From Anisus vortex (taxonomy: Eukaryota > Mollusca > Gastropoda > Planorbidae): DNA of 64,000 nt. The stretch covers positions 35,428,982 through 35,492,981 of the forward strand of contig OX421502.1 of the NCBI GenBank assembly GCA_949126835.1, written 5' to 3'. Each line of letters opens with the position of its first letter. Within the stretch, counting starts at the first letter, position 1. Below the pieces are notes generated by a model that was not told where the DNA came from, did not search any database, and saw nothing but the letters and a program-made list of their open reading frames with translations. Of the stretch, positions 23,127 to 33,238 are shown piece by piece. A program made the translations under genes and the position numbers.

Positions 23127-23400
23127 CTCTTATATATTATTACAGACGTTCCTTCCATAAAGAAGATTATTGCGTCCGACGCTCATCCGTGGCCCTAGTC
23201 TTGTCTTGCATTTTTATTGGTATTTTAAATGATGTTTAATTACTGATTTTCCTGGTTTGTTCAGGCAACCAATTTTATGTCGGGATGCCACTCGGGAAGA
23301 AAGAGTACTTTTAATGCATTTGTTTACGCCTAAGGTATAAGGAACGTATTTTTGTCCTTGTGTCCATCTTAGCATTGTAACAATGGTATTAATAAGGACT
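23127..23400 (-). mobile_element. LINE family L 3' end
   Basis: Antisense copy with cagacgttccttccataaag, gattattgcgtccgacgctc and the coding end region (ttttcctggtttgttcaggc, ggatgccactcgggaagaaa). The hairpin cttccataaagaag has one substitution. The frame is broken. Confidence 0.8.
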
Positions 23401-23675
23401 TGAGCAAAACGGGTGAAATCCAAATTATGTAATACAATAAGTTTGATTGAGATATACAATTTTATTTTATTAAACAATTTGTGTGTATATTATTTGCCGA
23501 GAAGCTGGCTCCTCGTGTGGTTTTGCGTTGTCGAAACTGCAGGGAAGCGGAAGAGACGGTCGAGCGTATGCTATTTAATAGCCCCGTTTTGTAGGATCCT
23601 AGAAAGGACAGGGACTGGCCAACCGTTTATGCTCAACCTTCATGGAAGTTTGAAGTTTAAACACAACTTCTATCA

Positions 23676-23852
23676 CCATCGGTTCTGGGTTCGAGTCCTG
23701 GTGGAAGCTAGAATTTTTTCCCACTTGAGGGTGTCCCCGAGTCTACCCAGCTCTGATGGGTACCCGACATTAGCTGGGGTAAAGTAAAGTCGGCTGGGCA
23801 TTGTGCTGGTCACACATCCCCTAGTATGCCGTGGTGGCCACAGTTTGGTACC
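23676..23852 (+). mobile_element. tRNA-derived SINE, family A
   Basis: Sense copy: B box ggttcgagtcc near 23688, then ctggtggaagctagaatttt, gtctacccagctctgatggg, ggctgggcattgtgctgg and tagtatgccgtggtggcc. The A-box head is missing. Confidence 0.9.
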
Positions 23853-24532
23853 TAAGGGTAATTTACTTACCATCACCATCCAACATTACCAGTCCCCACC
23901 CAGCACGCTACCCATTCTCCACATCGGATACACAAAGAACTTGGTCATTAGAAGCTCAGCTGTATATGTGCAAATATGTATGTTTGTGTTTGATTTAGAT
24001 AAATGTACGTGTGTGTAGGTGTAAGCGTGTGTATGATTGTATAGATGTATTTATGTAGCTAGACAATAGATAAAAACATTCTTTTTCTGCTTAGTTGTTA
24101 ACACGGTGACGCTGATCAATATAAACTATAAAAACAAACATTTGAGGTTATCGATTTGTTTTCAATTGAGAAGTTAAGTATATCGATAAGCCACGAATTC
24201 CATCACAGTTAGAACCAGAACACCTAGTTTGGCATCCCCGGTAATGATTTACAAGACAAAGAAACTGTCTACGACCCTAGTACTAGGTTAGTAAAAAAAT
24301 AAATAAAAAATAAAAATAAATGACATTTCAAGGGAGGTAATTCTAGTAGACGTAACTCTAGACTTATGGAGAGGGAAAAAAAAATGTTAGAATTCTTACA
24401 GTGTAGAGAGAAGAGAGAGAAAAAGAACACACTTAATCTTTAGGAATGAAATCAGTAAGATGTCTATAGCAGTGAGTCACATGACCTCAGAAGAAGCCTT
24501 ACATTTATCTGGTGTCTTTTCTTAGAATAATG
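23853..24532. other. Non-coding DNA, nothing recognised
   Basis: AT-rich sequence without a supported feature. Confidence 0.35.
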
Positions 24533-24622
24533 GGGGAAAGTATTACATTTTTAGGGAAAGTATTACATATTTAGGGAAAGTATTACATATTTAGGGAAAG
24601 TATTACATTTTAGGGAAGTATT
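24533..24622. repeat. 20-bp tandem repeat, 4 units
   Basis: gggaaagtattacatattta repeated with small variations. A further partial unit lies near 24660. Confidence 0.9.
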
Positions 24623-25425
24623 GGTTTCTTCTTTGTTTTAATGAAAGAAACTATTAAATTTTTAGGGAAAATATTACTTTCTACTTTGTTCCCTTTTTCT
24701 TCTTTTCATCCGTTCACGGTTTTGTTGTTTCAATTTTTTTTTAACTTTAGAAATGTATTCGTGAAATGACAAGACAATGAATGAATCGTTAAAATACTTT
24801 TCTATGCTAATTTTTTTAAACTTTATATTTTTAATCCAGATTTGTGTTGTTTTCTTTATTTGTTTGTTGTTATTTTAAAAGTCCTTATAACTTTAATTAG
24901 TCTGAATATTTTGTACACATTTTTTTTACGAATATTTCTTTTCAGTTTGGGTTTTTGTCACACGTGTCATTTACACTTTGCCCTTCTGTTCTCTTTGCCC
25001 TTCTGTCCTCTTTGCCCTTCCGCAACATGTGTTAGTGCCTTCTGAAATTAGCTTCACTCACTATTGTATGCTGTCAACAAAGGGAAATAAACGTGCTCAC
25101 AAAAAGGAAGATAACTCAGTGTTATTGTCAACTAAACTTGCTCATTCAGCGCAGGCCGCGGAACTCTATTTTTAGACACCAATCAAATTCGCCCATTCCT
25201 TTTAAACGCTGGCGTAACCATGCATTGCGAAAGTCTTTATCTTTAATAGGAGCAATCTGTGATGGCCTCTAGCTGATGACACGTCTTTGTAAGCTTTTAC
25301 TGCGTACAACCATCTACGTACAACCTTACAAAAAATAACAATAACTGCTATTTTATATTCAATTGTGTGATTCGTTTCATTAGATTATACATTTATGCTT
25401 TTCTTCAGAAAGAATGTCTAAAATC
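24623..25425. other. AT-rich non-coding DNA
   Basis: A short ctttgcccttctgt repeat (three copies, 24977-25022) is the only structure noted; the same phrase occurs in LINE family L upstream sequence. Confidence 0.4.
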
Positions 25426-25487
25426 ACTTATCTTATCTTATACATTACAGACGCTCCTTCTATAATGAAGATTATTGCGTTTCACAC
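25426..25487 (-). mobile_element. LINE family L, terminal 60 bp
   Basis: Antisense tail: cttatcttatcttatacatt, acagacgctccttctataat, gaagattattgcg. Confidence 0.8.
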
Positions 25488-25848
25488 TGTGCAACATTGT
25501 TGACTGTCCTGTTTTATATTTGTCTTTATATAACAAAATCCATCCTTTGTTTTGGCTTGGTTTTAAAAGATAATTATTCCTATTTCGATGTGATTTTCCC
25601 CTCTAGCGCTTGTTAGTGATTATTTGACTAGTTGTTATGCCCGTCAAAATGACGGTGAAACGAATGATTGCAATGTGCCTTGTTAAAAAAACAAAGAAAA
25701 AATAGCAAACAATATTACAAAAAACAAAAAAAACAAAAAACTATAGCGTGAACATCTCTTTCGGTATTTAGTTTTTTGATAAATTGTTAAATCAATAATG
25801 AGTTATCGGAACTTTTGTTGTTGTTGTTTTACCATTCTATTTCAGGTT
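25488..25848. other. AT-rich non-coding DNA
   Basis: A-rich and T-rich runs; nothing recognised. Confidence 0.35.
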
Positions 25849-25849
25849 T

Positions 25850-27068
25850 GACCTTTCTTGATTTAAAAGCAAAATATAAATCACGACATTCCCTATGATG
25901 TGTGGCACTTGGGAATGGAATGGGATGCCTGAAAAAAACAGAAAAACTATTAGCTTAAAGACCAAGTGAAGAGCTTTTTATTAAAATTGAGTTAACATTT
26001 GATTTTGATAGTAAATAGTGTATTCGGCATCTGAATGTTACTAAAAATCATTTATACAAAACATCAAAGATAAATTTTAAGTAATTAGTTCAATATTTGC
26101 ACTTAAATGTGTGTGTTTTTCCGAATAAGAATCCAAATCTCGTAGCTATTTGAGATGTTTTTATTTCCGGCAACATTGGAAAGTGACGTAAGAGAAAGGA
26201 TTCCGACTAGGAAAAATAAATATTGTCACGTGTTTTGAATCTATTGCCACATGTTTAGAATCTTTTCCCGGTTCTTATTTTTAACAAAATGGTTAAATAT
26301 AGATTTATAGCGTTGAGTTTTATTTTATTTTTTTCCCTTCTCAAACGTCACAGCTTTATGAGGCTATAGAGCGTTCTTAGTGGGCGTGGCTTAGGTTTTT
26401 AGTGACGTATTTGTGTAAATAAAGAACCCAATTGAGGTACAAATGTAACGTGGTGAAAGTGAAGTACTTCTTTATCATGCAAAATCCTACTCAAAAATAA
26501 GGAGGTAAATAGTAGTACTGTAGATTAATTGATTAATGTGATTAGGCTAGGGCCGGCTAGACCTATTTACACTTTTAATTTCACTTTATAGGCCTACACT
26601 TTTAATGTTTCGTAGGCTAGGCTACGATGTCAAGTGATAGTGTTGGGTGAATAGGCTATCTAGTCAAGTCACTAATAGGCTCACATCGTCTATGATCTAT
26701 GTATATGATAATAATAAAATAGCCTATTTTATTTAACATACATAATACAGCTTAAATCTTAATAAGACTTAAAACACAACACATCATTTAAAAAAAGCTC
26801 GAGCCTATATGAAACTTTATTAATACAGCGGCCATTGTTAATTGTACACCATTACTCAAAGTAAACACAAATCACGTGCTTTTTGTCACGTGATTGCAAA
26901 CGCCCTATTCCAAATCTCGTTCCTTTGAGAAAAACCTCTTCACTTGGTCTTTAACATTATTTAAAACATTTAATAAAAATGCAGGACTAGACTTGGATCA
27001 CGGATGGGCGTAGGACGCAATAATCTTCTTTATAGAAAGGGCGTCGGTAATATATACGATAGGATAAA
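25850..27068 (+). mobile_element. LINE family L 3' end, split by a 992-bp insertion
   Basis: The two halves, 25850-25958 and 26951-27068, together make one copy: gaatggaatgggatgcctga ... tattagcttaa | cattatttaaaacatttaat ... cgcaataatcttctttatag. The join recreates the expected cttaacat(c/t)attt of intact copies, with one TTAA. The interrupting element is annotated separately. Confidence 0.85.
25959..26950. mobile_element. TTAA-specific (piggyBac-like) non-autonomous transposon, 992 bp
   Basis: Flanked by TTAA at 25955-25958 and 26951-26954. The inverted termini agaccaagtgaagag / ctcttcacttggtct are perfect over 15 bp. The interior is non-coding and AT-rich, with two ends-related E-box palindromes (atcacgtg and cacgtgat near 26871-26894). 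The insertion split a LINE copy whose empty site can be reconstructed exactly. TTAA targeting fits piggyBac-type elements, but the termini are not the usual CCCT start, so the superfamily is inferred. Confidence 0.85.
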
Positions 27069-27074
27069 ACTTTG

Positions 27075-27285
27075 ATTTGAAAGCATAATATAAATCACGA
27101 CAGTCCTTATTCCGATTGGCACTTGGGCATGGAATGGCTTCTCGAAACAAACCAGGAAAACCAGTAACTTAGCATCATTTAAAACATTTAATAAAAATGC
27201 AGGACTAGACTTGGACCACGGATGAGCGTAGGGCGCACGAATCTTTTTTTTATAGAAGGAGCGTCTGTAATATATAATATAAGAA
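27075..27285 (+). mobile_element. LINE family L 3' end, same 5' truncation as its neighbour
   Basis: Begins ttgatttgaaagcataatat then aaatcacgac, matching the start of the preceding copy (ttgatttaaaagcaaaatat, 25859), and ends tatagaaggagcgtctgtaa and tatataatataag. A shared breakpoint in adjacent copies suggests tandem duplication. Confidence 0.85.
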
Positions 27286-27411
27286 AATCAACTTAATTAA
27301 TACTTGAATGTCCCCATGCTAAAACAGCCTCAGACACACATCACTCCGACCCCCCTCCCCTGCCACTCAAACAACAGAACAAACCAAAGTCAAGTAAAAG
27401 TAACCACGTCT

Positions 27412-27566
27412 GACTAAATGGATCCATAGGGCCGTTGAAGCAGCGTTCACCCGTTTCTGTGGCCACGGCATACTAGGTGATTGTGTGGCCAGTGGTCAGC
27501 ACTATGCACAGCCGCCTTTACCCATCAGAGCTGGGTAGACTCAAGGACCACCCTCCAGACCAGGCA
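27412..27566 (-). mobile_element. tRNA-derived SINE, family A (truncated)
   Basis: Antisense: ggatccatagggccgttgaa, ggccacggcatactaggtga, ttgtgtggccag with a small internal duplication (gtggtcagcac), then catcagagctgggtagactc. The tRNA-like head is absent. Confidence 0.9.
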
Positions 27567-28107
27567 ACAGCCAAAAAGACATATAAAAAAAATTTTGGTT
27601 GGCATTGACTGCAAAAGATAGCAAACAGCTCTGCAGCCTGGTTAATATTAGGTAAAGCAAAATTCGACGGTAATAAAAGGTTTATAAGCCGACACATCTA
27701 TGAAGTACCTTTTCATGAAAGCAAATCAATAATTCAGTTTAAACTAACTATTGTAACTTTAAAAAGAAAAGCAAGCTCTGTTAAAATTGCGAACATTTTT
27801 GTTTAAATGACCGTGTTAAAATATTTCTCTATATGTTTTGATTATTTGGTCTGGTCGAAATAAGCCTAGAATAACATTTTCCCGCCCACTGGATTGTTAC
27901 TAATTTTGTTTTGAATGTAAAAGACATTTTTTTTAAATAACAACTTAACACATCACAAACTAGCACTGGTCTATGTAATTACAATAAATTAGGTTGTCTA
28001 AGACATGGGTACAGAAATTATAAGTTTTAATCAGAAATATTCCTGAAATTTTGTCTTTTCTTTTGTTCTCCTTTATTTCAGTTCTTTATTTGTTTTTTTC
28101 TTTTACT
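27567..28107. other. AT-rich non-coding DNA
   Basis: Nothing recognised. Confidence 0.35.
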
Positions 28108-28108
28108 A

Positions 28109-28303
28109 AAGTACCCTTTGGACCAAATTGATCCATAGGGCCGGTAAAGCAGCGTCCATCATTTTCTGTGGCCACGGCATAGAAGCAATTGTGTGGCCCC
28201 AACTAAAGTCAGGTTCCCATCAGAGCTGGGTAGACTCAGGGACACCATTCAGTACCAGGAACAAATCCTAGCCTTCACCAGGATTCGAACCCACAACCTT
28301 CGG
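28109..28303 (-). mobile_element. tRNA-derived SINE, family A, internally deleted
   Basis: Antisense copy from aagtaccctttggaccaaat to accttcggaac, with inverted B box ggattcgaacc near 28281. The stretch after ttgtgtggcc is deleted relative to other copies. Confidence 0.9.
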
Positions 28304-28487
28304 AACACCAGTTTCTGTGGCCACGGCATACTAGGTGATTGTGTGGCCAGCACAATGCACAGCCACCTTTACTGTACACCAACTAAGATCAGGTACCCAT
28401 CAGAGCTGCGTAGGCTCAGGGACGCCCTGCAGATCTGGGAAAAAATCCTAATCCTTCGGTACGCCAGTCGAACGCGCTACACCTTTA
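28304..28487 (-). mobile_element. tRNA-derived SINE, family A, second in tandem
   Basis: Antisense copy directly adjoining the previous one: accagtttctgtggccacgg, gtgtggccagcacaatgcac, catcagagctgcgtaggctc, ending gaacgcgctacacc, the inverted A-box region. The B-box segment is deleted. Confidence 0.85.
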
Positions 28488-28943
28488 ATTGTATTTTGAC
28501 ATCGTCTTAAATTCAGTCCCTTTGAACTTAATCTAATCCAGAGCGCGGCCGTAAAGTGCTTTGTGGATTTCAAGCCTATGTCAGCACTGCGCCACCTAGT
28601 GGAGAAATACACAAAAAAAAACTAGGACCCATTCATCCCACAATGCCATGAAAATCAATACCTTGACCTTTACCCTTTCGCTTAGACGCTAATTCAATCA
28701 TTACAATGACCATCAGCTACTTTCATAGCGACCCCCGCCCCCACCTTATGTTTATTAAGGACCTTTGCCCGTAATGGCTATAAACAATGAATAAAGATTA
28801 GGTCGACCTCGCAAGAAGTCTATACATCAAAACACTCTAATATCTTTATCGCTTTTTTCCCTTTTTTTTTTGTCCCTTTCCTTTCCGTAATCGGGACTTT
28901 TAAAAGAACTGTCCCAGCATCGCTCTGATCTTATCCCCCCTCT
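28488..28943. other. Non-coding DNA, nothing recognised
   Basis: Slightly GC-richer than average; includes a gcgccacctagtggagaaat phrase. No supported gene. Confidence 0.35.
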
Positions 28944-29070
28944 GTTGCCAAAGCTAACAGAGCCTGCGTCTTCGTCCACAGGAACCTCAAGGGATGCGCC
29001 ACAAGGATCCAGACCAAGTGCTATTAAAGAGTTTAGCTCGACCCACCCATGTGTACGTCATCTGTATATA
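28944..29070 (+). pseudogene. CR1/Jockey-like LINE reverse transcriptase fragment
   Basis: Translates as VAKANRACVFVHRNLKGCATRIQTKCY and, after a one-base shift, LLKSLARPTHVYVICI. This corresponds to the conserved KANRxLGFxxRNLxxC...Y..LVRPxLEYA..VW segment of these polymerases. A frameshift and missing flanks show decay. Confidence 0.75.
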
Positions 29071-29183
29071 ACTCTTGTTTGTATGTTATAAAATATTTAT
29101 AAGTACTTAATGCACACTATTGATCCCAGGGCATACGTAATCAAATCACCCTTAAATTGTGGACTTTTTCCTCGGGACTATCA

Positions 29184-30380
29184 AGAGGCCGACCGAAACT
29201 CTGTTTCGGTTTCGGCACCGAAATTAGGCTAATGACATCTTCCTACCTTTTGTTTGGTTTCGACCGAAGCCAATAAGCTAGCTTTCGGTTTGCTTTCAGT
29301 TTCGGCCGAAACTGATTTGACTTTCGATCAACAGCCGAATACCTATTTTAACTTTAAAAATTCAGACTGCAACGCTAATGCTTCATCTATAACTCTTGCT
29401 TAGTGATAACTCTGAATAACATTATAGATAATACATGTATATATTCAACACATTAAACCTACAATCAGTTCAGTTTTATTACAAAAGCTGCCATAATTTG
29501 AAAAAAAAAACAAAAAAAAAACAACTTTACAGCGCATGCAAGGTTATTAAAAAAACTTTTCATTCTTTTCTATGTTATTCAAATAAGGCCTATACAAATG
29601 TTATTTTACTGTGTGCAACTTGTAACATATCTATATTATAGTAAAAGTCTATACAAGTCTAAATTTTAATCTCATGACAATGTAGTTTTTGACTTCTCAC
29701 AATCCAAAATCGATAGGTTCTAAGGATCAATGGTCCTTAATATTAATTTGGCTAAAAAAAATAATTTTTTAATAATCAATGGAAATTTGTCTTTTTCAAG
29801 TATGTTTTACTGTGCCCGAGGGCGGAAGGAGAACCAAAAACCGAATAAAAATCGGATTCATAGAACCGAAAATCAATTTAAAGAAAAAAAACGATAATAA
29901 CATCCGTAGCTTTATGGTTTACTTAAATAAATATAAATGCGGTGGAGGGCAAACTTCGCCTTATGGCGGAGGCTAAACGAGCAGCGAAGAAAAGTAGGCT
30001 GCCCCTAACAATCTCCAACGGTCCAGCTTTCAAGTGCCAGAGATGCGATAGAGCCTGTCTCTCAAGGATAGGTCTCCACAGGCACAGTCAATTTTGCAGG
30101 GCTGGCCAAATCACATGAGCGCAAATCTAATCGTCTTTCGAGACTATGGAGCCAATGATGATGAAGAAATAGAGTACCCAAAAACTAGTTGATAATACAC
30201 AAAAATGTGCCGTCTTTTAAAATCTTTTGTTTGGTAATTTTGGTTTATCTTTCGATTTCGGCTGAAGGTGTAGTGAAGCTTTCGATATCGGCTGCGGTTT
30301 CGGCCGAACGTCAATGTACAACTTTCGGTAAGGTTTCGTTTTTTGGCCGAAACCAACAAATTTGGTTTTCGGTCGGCCTC
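29184..30380. mobile_element. Inverted-repeat element rich in TTTCGGCCGAAA motifs
   Basis: The left end agaggccgaccgaaa and right end ttttcggtcggcctct are near-perfect inverted repeats about 1.2 kb apart. Both ends are dense in subterminal tttcgg / ccgaaa motifs (29200-29340 and 30250-30375), a layout seen in hAT-type ends where transposase binds repeated sites. No clear target duplication is visible. The interior carries a LINE fragment (29963-30118). Confidence 0.6.
29963..30170 (+). pseudogene. LINE ORF2 C-terminal zinc-finger fragment
   Basis: From ATG 29963 to TGA 30116-30118 the frame encodes about 51 residues including FKCQRCDRACLSRIGLHRH and then SQFC. The pattern C-x2-C...CxSRIGLxxH...C is the zinc finger found at the extreme C-terminus of many RTE-related LINE proteins (FxCxxCGRxCxSRIGLxSH). 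The gatgatgaagaaata tail that follows supports a retroposon 3' end. It lies inside the 29184-30380 inverted-repeat element. The ATG is a chance codon, not a start. Confidence 0.75.
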
Positions 30381-30477
30381 TAGTCTCCACAAGACAATGA
30401 AGAAGAAGAAGGATACATTAAATCGACCCCCCCACACACACTTAAAGTTTTAAAGTCGAAATAAATAACTAACGAGT

Positions 30478-30555
30478 CATGACGTCGGACATGACGTCAC
30501 TTCCCTTGACGCCCTGAAAGAAAAAGGATATGTCGTCACTAGCAATGACGTCACA
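30478..30555. promoter_or_regulatory. Cluster of CRE-type palindromes
   Basis: Two perfect TGACGTCA sites (30492-30499 and 30546-30553) and one near-match (tgacgtcg at 30480) lie within 75 bp. This is the ATF/CREB binding consensus. No adjacent gene is known, so function is unproven. Confidence 0.35.
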
Positions 30556-31113
30556 TATCTCCGAGCTGACCTAAACAAAAGAAAATTTCATGGCGGCTTT
30601 AAATATAAAAAAAAATAATTCACAACCGCCAAGGCATGTGGATGTCAATTGATTGTAAAAAGAACATGCACAAGAAATGAAAAAAAATATTTGAATAAGT
30701 TTTCTTCAAAGGAATATTATCAGGAAATAGACATGAATGAAAGAATTGAAATTTAAAAAATATAAAAATATTGGTTGCTCAAAAGCAAAAAAGTAATTGA
30801 GGTTTTTAAAATGTGTGAGGCGGGAAGAGCCGTTTGGAATGAATTCACCATTGTAGGAGGGCATTGTGGGTAAAAGAAAACGATAAAAAGTAACCGATAA
30901 AGTCAGATAGAGTAAAGAAAGTTTAAAAATAATTTTTTTGCTTTGATGGTCGATAAATCGTAGTTGGGAGATCGTTATGGAACGAAACTCGTCCACTAAA
31001 ATTTACATTAAAAAACAATAACTGTTTATTGTAGAGAAAATATTTATTTCGATTTTGTAAATAACTTAAATTTTTCATTTTTAAATAAATAAAATAGTGA
31101 AGTCAAGACAATG
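30556..31113. other. AT-rich non-coding DNA
   Basis: Nothing recognised. Confidence 0.35.
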
Positions 31114-31252
31114 TAGGTCCAAATTGATATCAGGATTGATGAAGCAGCATTCAAAAGTTGCTGTGGCCACGGCATACGAGGAAATTGTGTGGCTAGGATA
31201 ATGCTAAGCGCCTTTACCCTAAACTAAAGTCAGGTACCCATCAGAAGCATTG
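31114..31252 (-). mobile_element. tRNA-derived SINE, family A (partial)
   Basis: Antisense: gtccaaattgat, gctgtggccacggcatacga, aattgtgtggctagg, caggtacccatcagaa. The head half is missing. Confidence 0.8.
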
Positions 31253-31975
31253 TAACTATGCCAAGTTTACAGAGCTACATTGTAAATGTCAATGTATTGT
31301 TGGTATGCTTCCCGCATTGTGCCTGGTCACACAATCAATTAGTAGCCGGTGCGACAGAATAGTCTTTTGTTTACACCACATCTCCTTCGGTGGTACTGGA
31401 ACAGACGAAATTATCATAATTATATTTGCCGACATCCGGGTGTATAGCGAGTTCCAAAACCCATTAGCAAAAGTGAATGCCAAACCCCAAAGATAGAACC
31501 TGAGAACAAGGCCATCGAGGGAGACAGAGTTGGCAATCAGGGAACTCACAGATGACAACTTAGAATAAACCCAGACTAAGAAAATGTGAATCGATGAATG
31601 GTGTAGCTTGGTAAGAGTTGACAATCAAGCAACACTCAGACGACAACTTGGAAAGAATGTGTGGCATGAACCCAGAATGTGTGTAATAAACCCAGATTAA
31701 GAAACCTGTAAATCGATGAGTGAAGTTGGTGGTACTAGTACTACGAGAGACGAGCAGTTGAAAAGCATGTGGGTTTTGTGCTTGAGTGCTACTTACTAAT
31801 GTAGGATGCGTGATCAGAATAAGGACAGATTCTGCAAGTTGCAATTTTCAAATAGGGAACTATATTTCTATAAATCTAACGCCAAGATAAATCCATTCGA
31901 TATTCAGCGAGGTAGAAATGAATTGAGAGCAAGAAATTGTATCAACATGTAAGAAATAATTGATCTCACGTATTG
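31253..31975. other. Non-coding DNA with an imperfect ~120-bp duplication
   Basis: Between about 31540 and 31740 a segment occurs twice in tandem: agacaactta/tggaa..., aataaacccaga(c/t)taagaaa and atcgatgaatgg. No gene is supported. Confidence 0.5.
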
Positions 31976-31982
31976 TTTTTGG

Positions 31983-32145
31983 TACGGTGGTCTATCGCGC
32001 TTGGTGGTCGTACTGAAGGGCCTTGGTTCGAATCCTGGTACAAGCCAGATCTGATGGGTAACTTACGTTAGAATGAACATTGTGATGGACATATAGCTCC
32101 CTTCTATGCCGTGGAAACGGTCCGACTCGGTTTCAAAGGTGGACT
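31983..32145 (+). mobile_element. tRNA-derived SINE, family A (divergent)
   Basis: Sense: A-box-like acggtggtctatcgcgcttg, B box ggttcgaatcc near 32026, then cctggtacaagccagatctg, with a large internal deletion, and tatgccgtggaaac. Confidence 0.75.
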
Positions 32146-32171
32146 TATTTACTTTTTTTTTACCTAATTGT

Positions 32172-32340
32172 AATGAGCGGCAGCGCGTTTGGCTAGCGTT
32201 CGAAATCTTGGTGAAGGCTAGGATTTTTTCCCCAGGACTGGAGGGTGTCCCTAAGTCTACCCATCCTGATGGGTAGCTGATATGAGTTGAGGTAAAGTTA
32301 AGGAGCTTGGCATCGTGATGGCCACACAATCACATGCTGC
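32172..32340 (+). mobile_element. tRNA-derived SINE, family A
   Basis: Sense: gagcggcagcgcgtttggct (A-box region), a damaged B box (gcgttcgaaatc), cttggtgaaggctaggattt, gggtgtccctaagtctaccc, gatggccacacaatca. Confidence 0.85.
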
Positions 32341-32403
32341 ATCTCAGACTTTTCTTTCAATTCTCAAAACGGGTTATATCCAGGAGTTAAAGATACTGTA
32401 TAT

Positions 32404-32459
32404 TTCTTTCATCCTATATCTTCTATATTTCAGACGCTCGTTCTAAAAAGATGATTATT
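32404..32459 (-). mobile_element. LINE family L terminal fragment
   Basis: Antisense tail tatatcttctatatttcaga then cgctcgttctaaaaagatga. The hairpin is eroded. Confidence 0.55.
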
Positions 32460-32636
32460 GATTTTGGTATGCCTTGGCTCACAAATATAACCACAGAACG
32501 AATTGCAAATGTAGCGTACTAAATGTAAACAAATAGCACACTAAACGTATTCAGAAATTACTTATGAATATGCAAATGGACAAAAAATACAAGAAGATAT
32601 TTCGAATGTAATAAAGAGGCTCACATTATTAGCAAT

Positions 32637-32805
32637 GTAGGTCAGCTGGTCCTGTGGTTAGTTCACCGGACAGTCAACTAAACGGCCCGGGTTCTATCCC
32701 TTCCGCTGACCGATCCCTGCCGCCCTGCAGTAGTTTTGGGCCTAGTGGAACCTAATAATCTTCTATCTATAAGAAGGGACGCCTGTAAATTTTAAGTCAA
32801 ATAAA
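32637..32805 (+). mobile_element. tRNA-headed SINE, family B, with LINE L-like tail
   Basis: Head gctggtcctgtggttagttc (A-box region), cggcccgggttctatccc (B-box region), body ccctgccgccctgcagtag then ttttgggcctagtgg. The tail cctaataatcttctatctat then aagaagggacgcctgtaa parallels the LINE family L terminus. It runs directly into a 16-bp tandem repeat seeded by its own taagtcaa end. Confidence 0.8.
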
Positions 32806-33010
32806 CTTTAACTCAAGTAAACTTTAAGTCAAGTAAACTTTAAGTCAAGTAAACTTTAACTCAAGTAAACTTTAAGTCAAGTAAACTTTAAGTCAAGTAA
32901 ACTTTAAGTCAAGTAAACTTTAAGTCAAGTAAACTTTAAGTCAAGTAAACTTTAAGTCAAGTAAACTTTAAGTCAAGTAAACTTTAAGTCAAGAAAACTT
33001 TAAGTCAAGA
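32796..33010. repeat. 16-bp minisatellite (aagtcaagtaaacttt)n
   Basis: About 13 direct units with rare actcaag and aagaaaac variants, starting inside the tail of the SINE at 32637-32805. Confidence 0.95.
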
Positions 33011-33238
33011 GTGTTTTCTTGGGGTTGTTAGAGTTCGACAGTTTGAGATTCTGTGAGCAGACGCTGAGTGTGTGTTTGTCTGATGCGCTGGAATTGTAAC
33101 GTCACACTGTCAGACCTTAAAGGCTGCCGTGCACTTTTAATAGTGTACATACAAAGTGTCTTCTTGTGTTGTCATGTATTAAGTGGTATCATGTTTAGTT
33201 GTATAATGCCTGTCATTAGTTGACTTAGTATTGATTGT

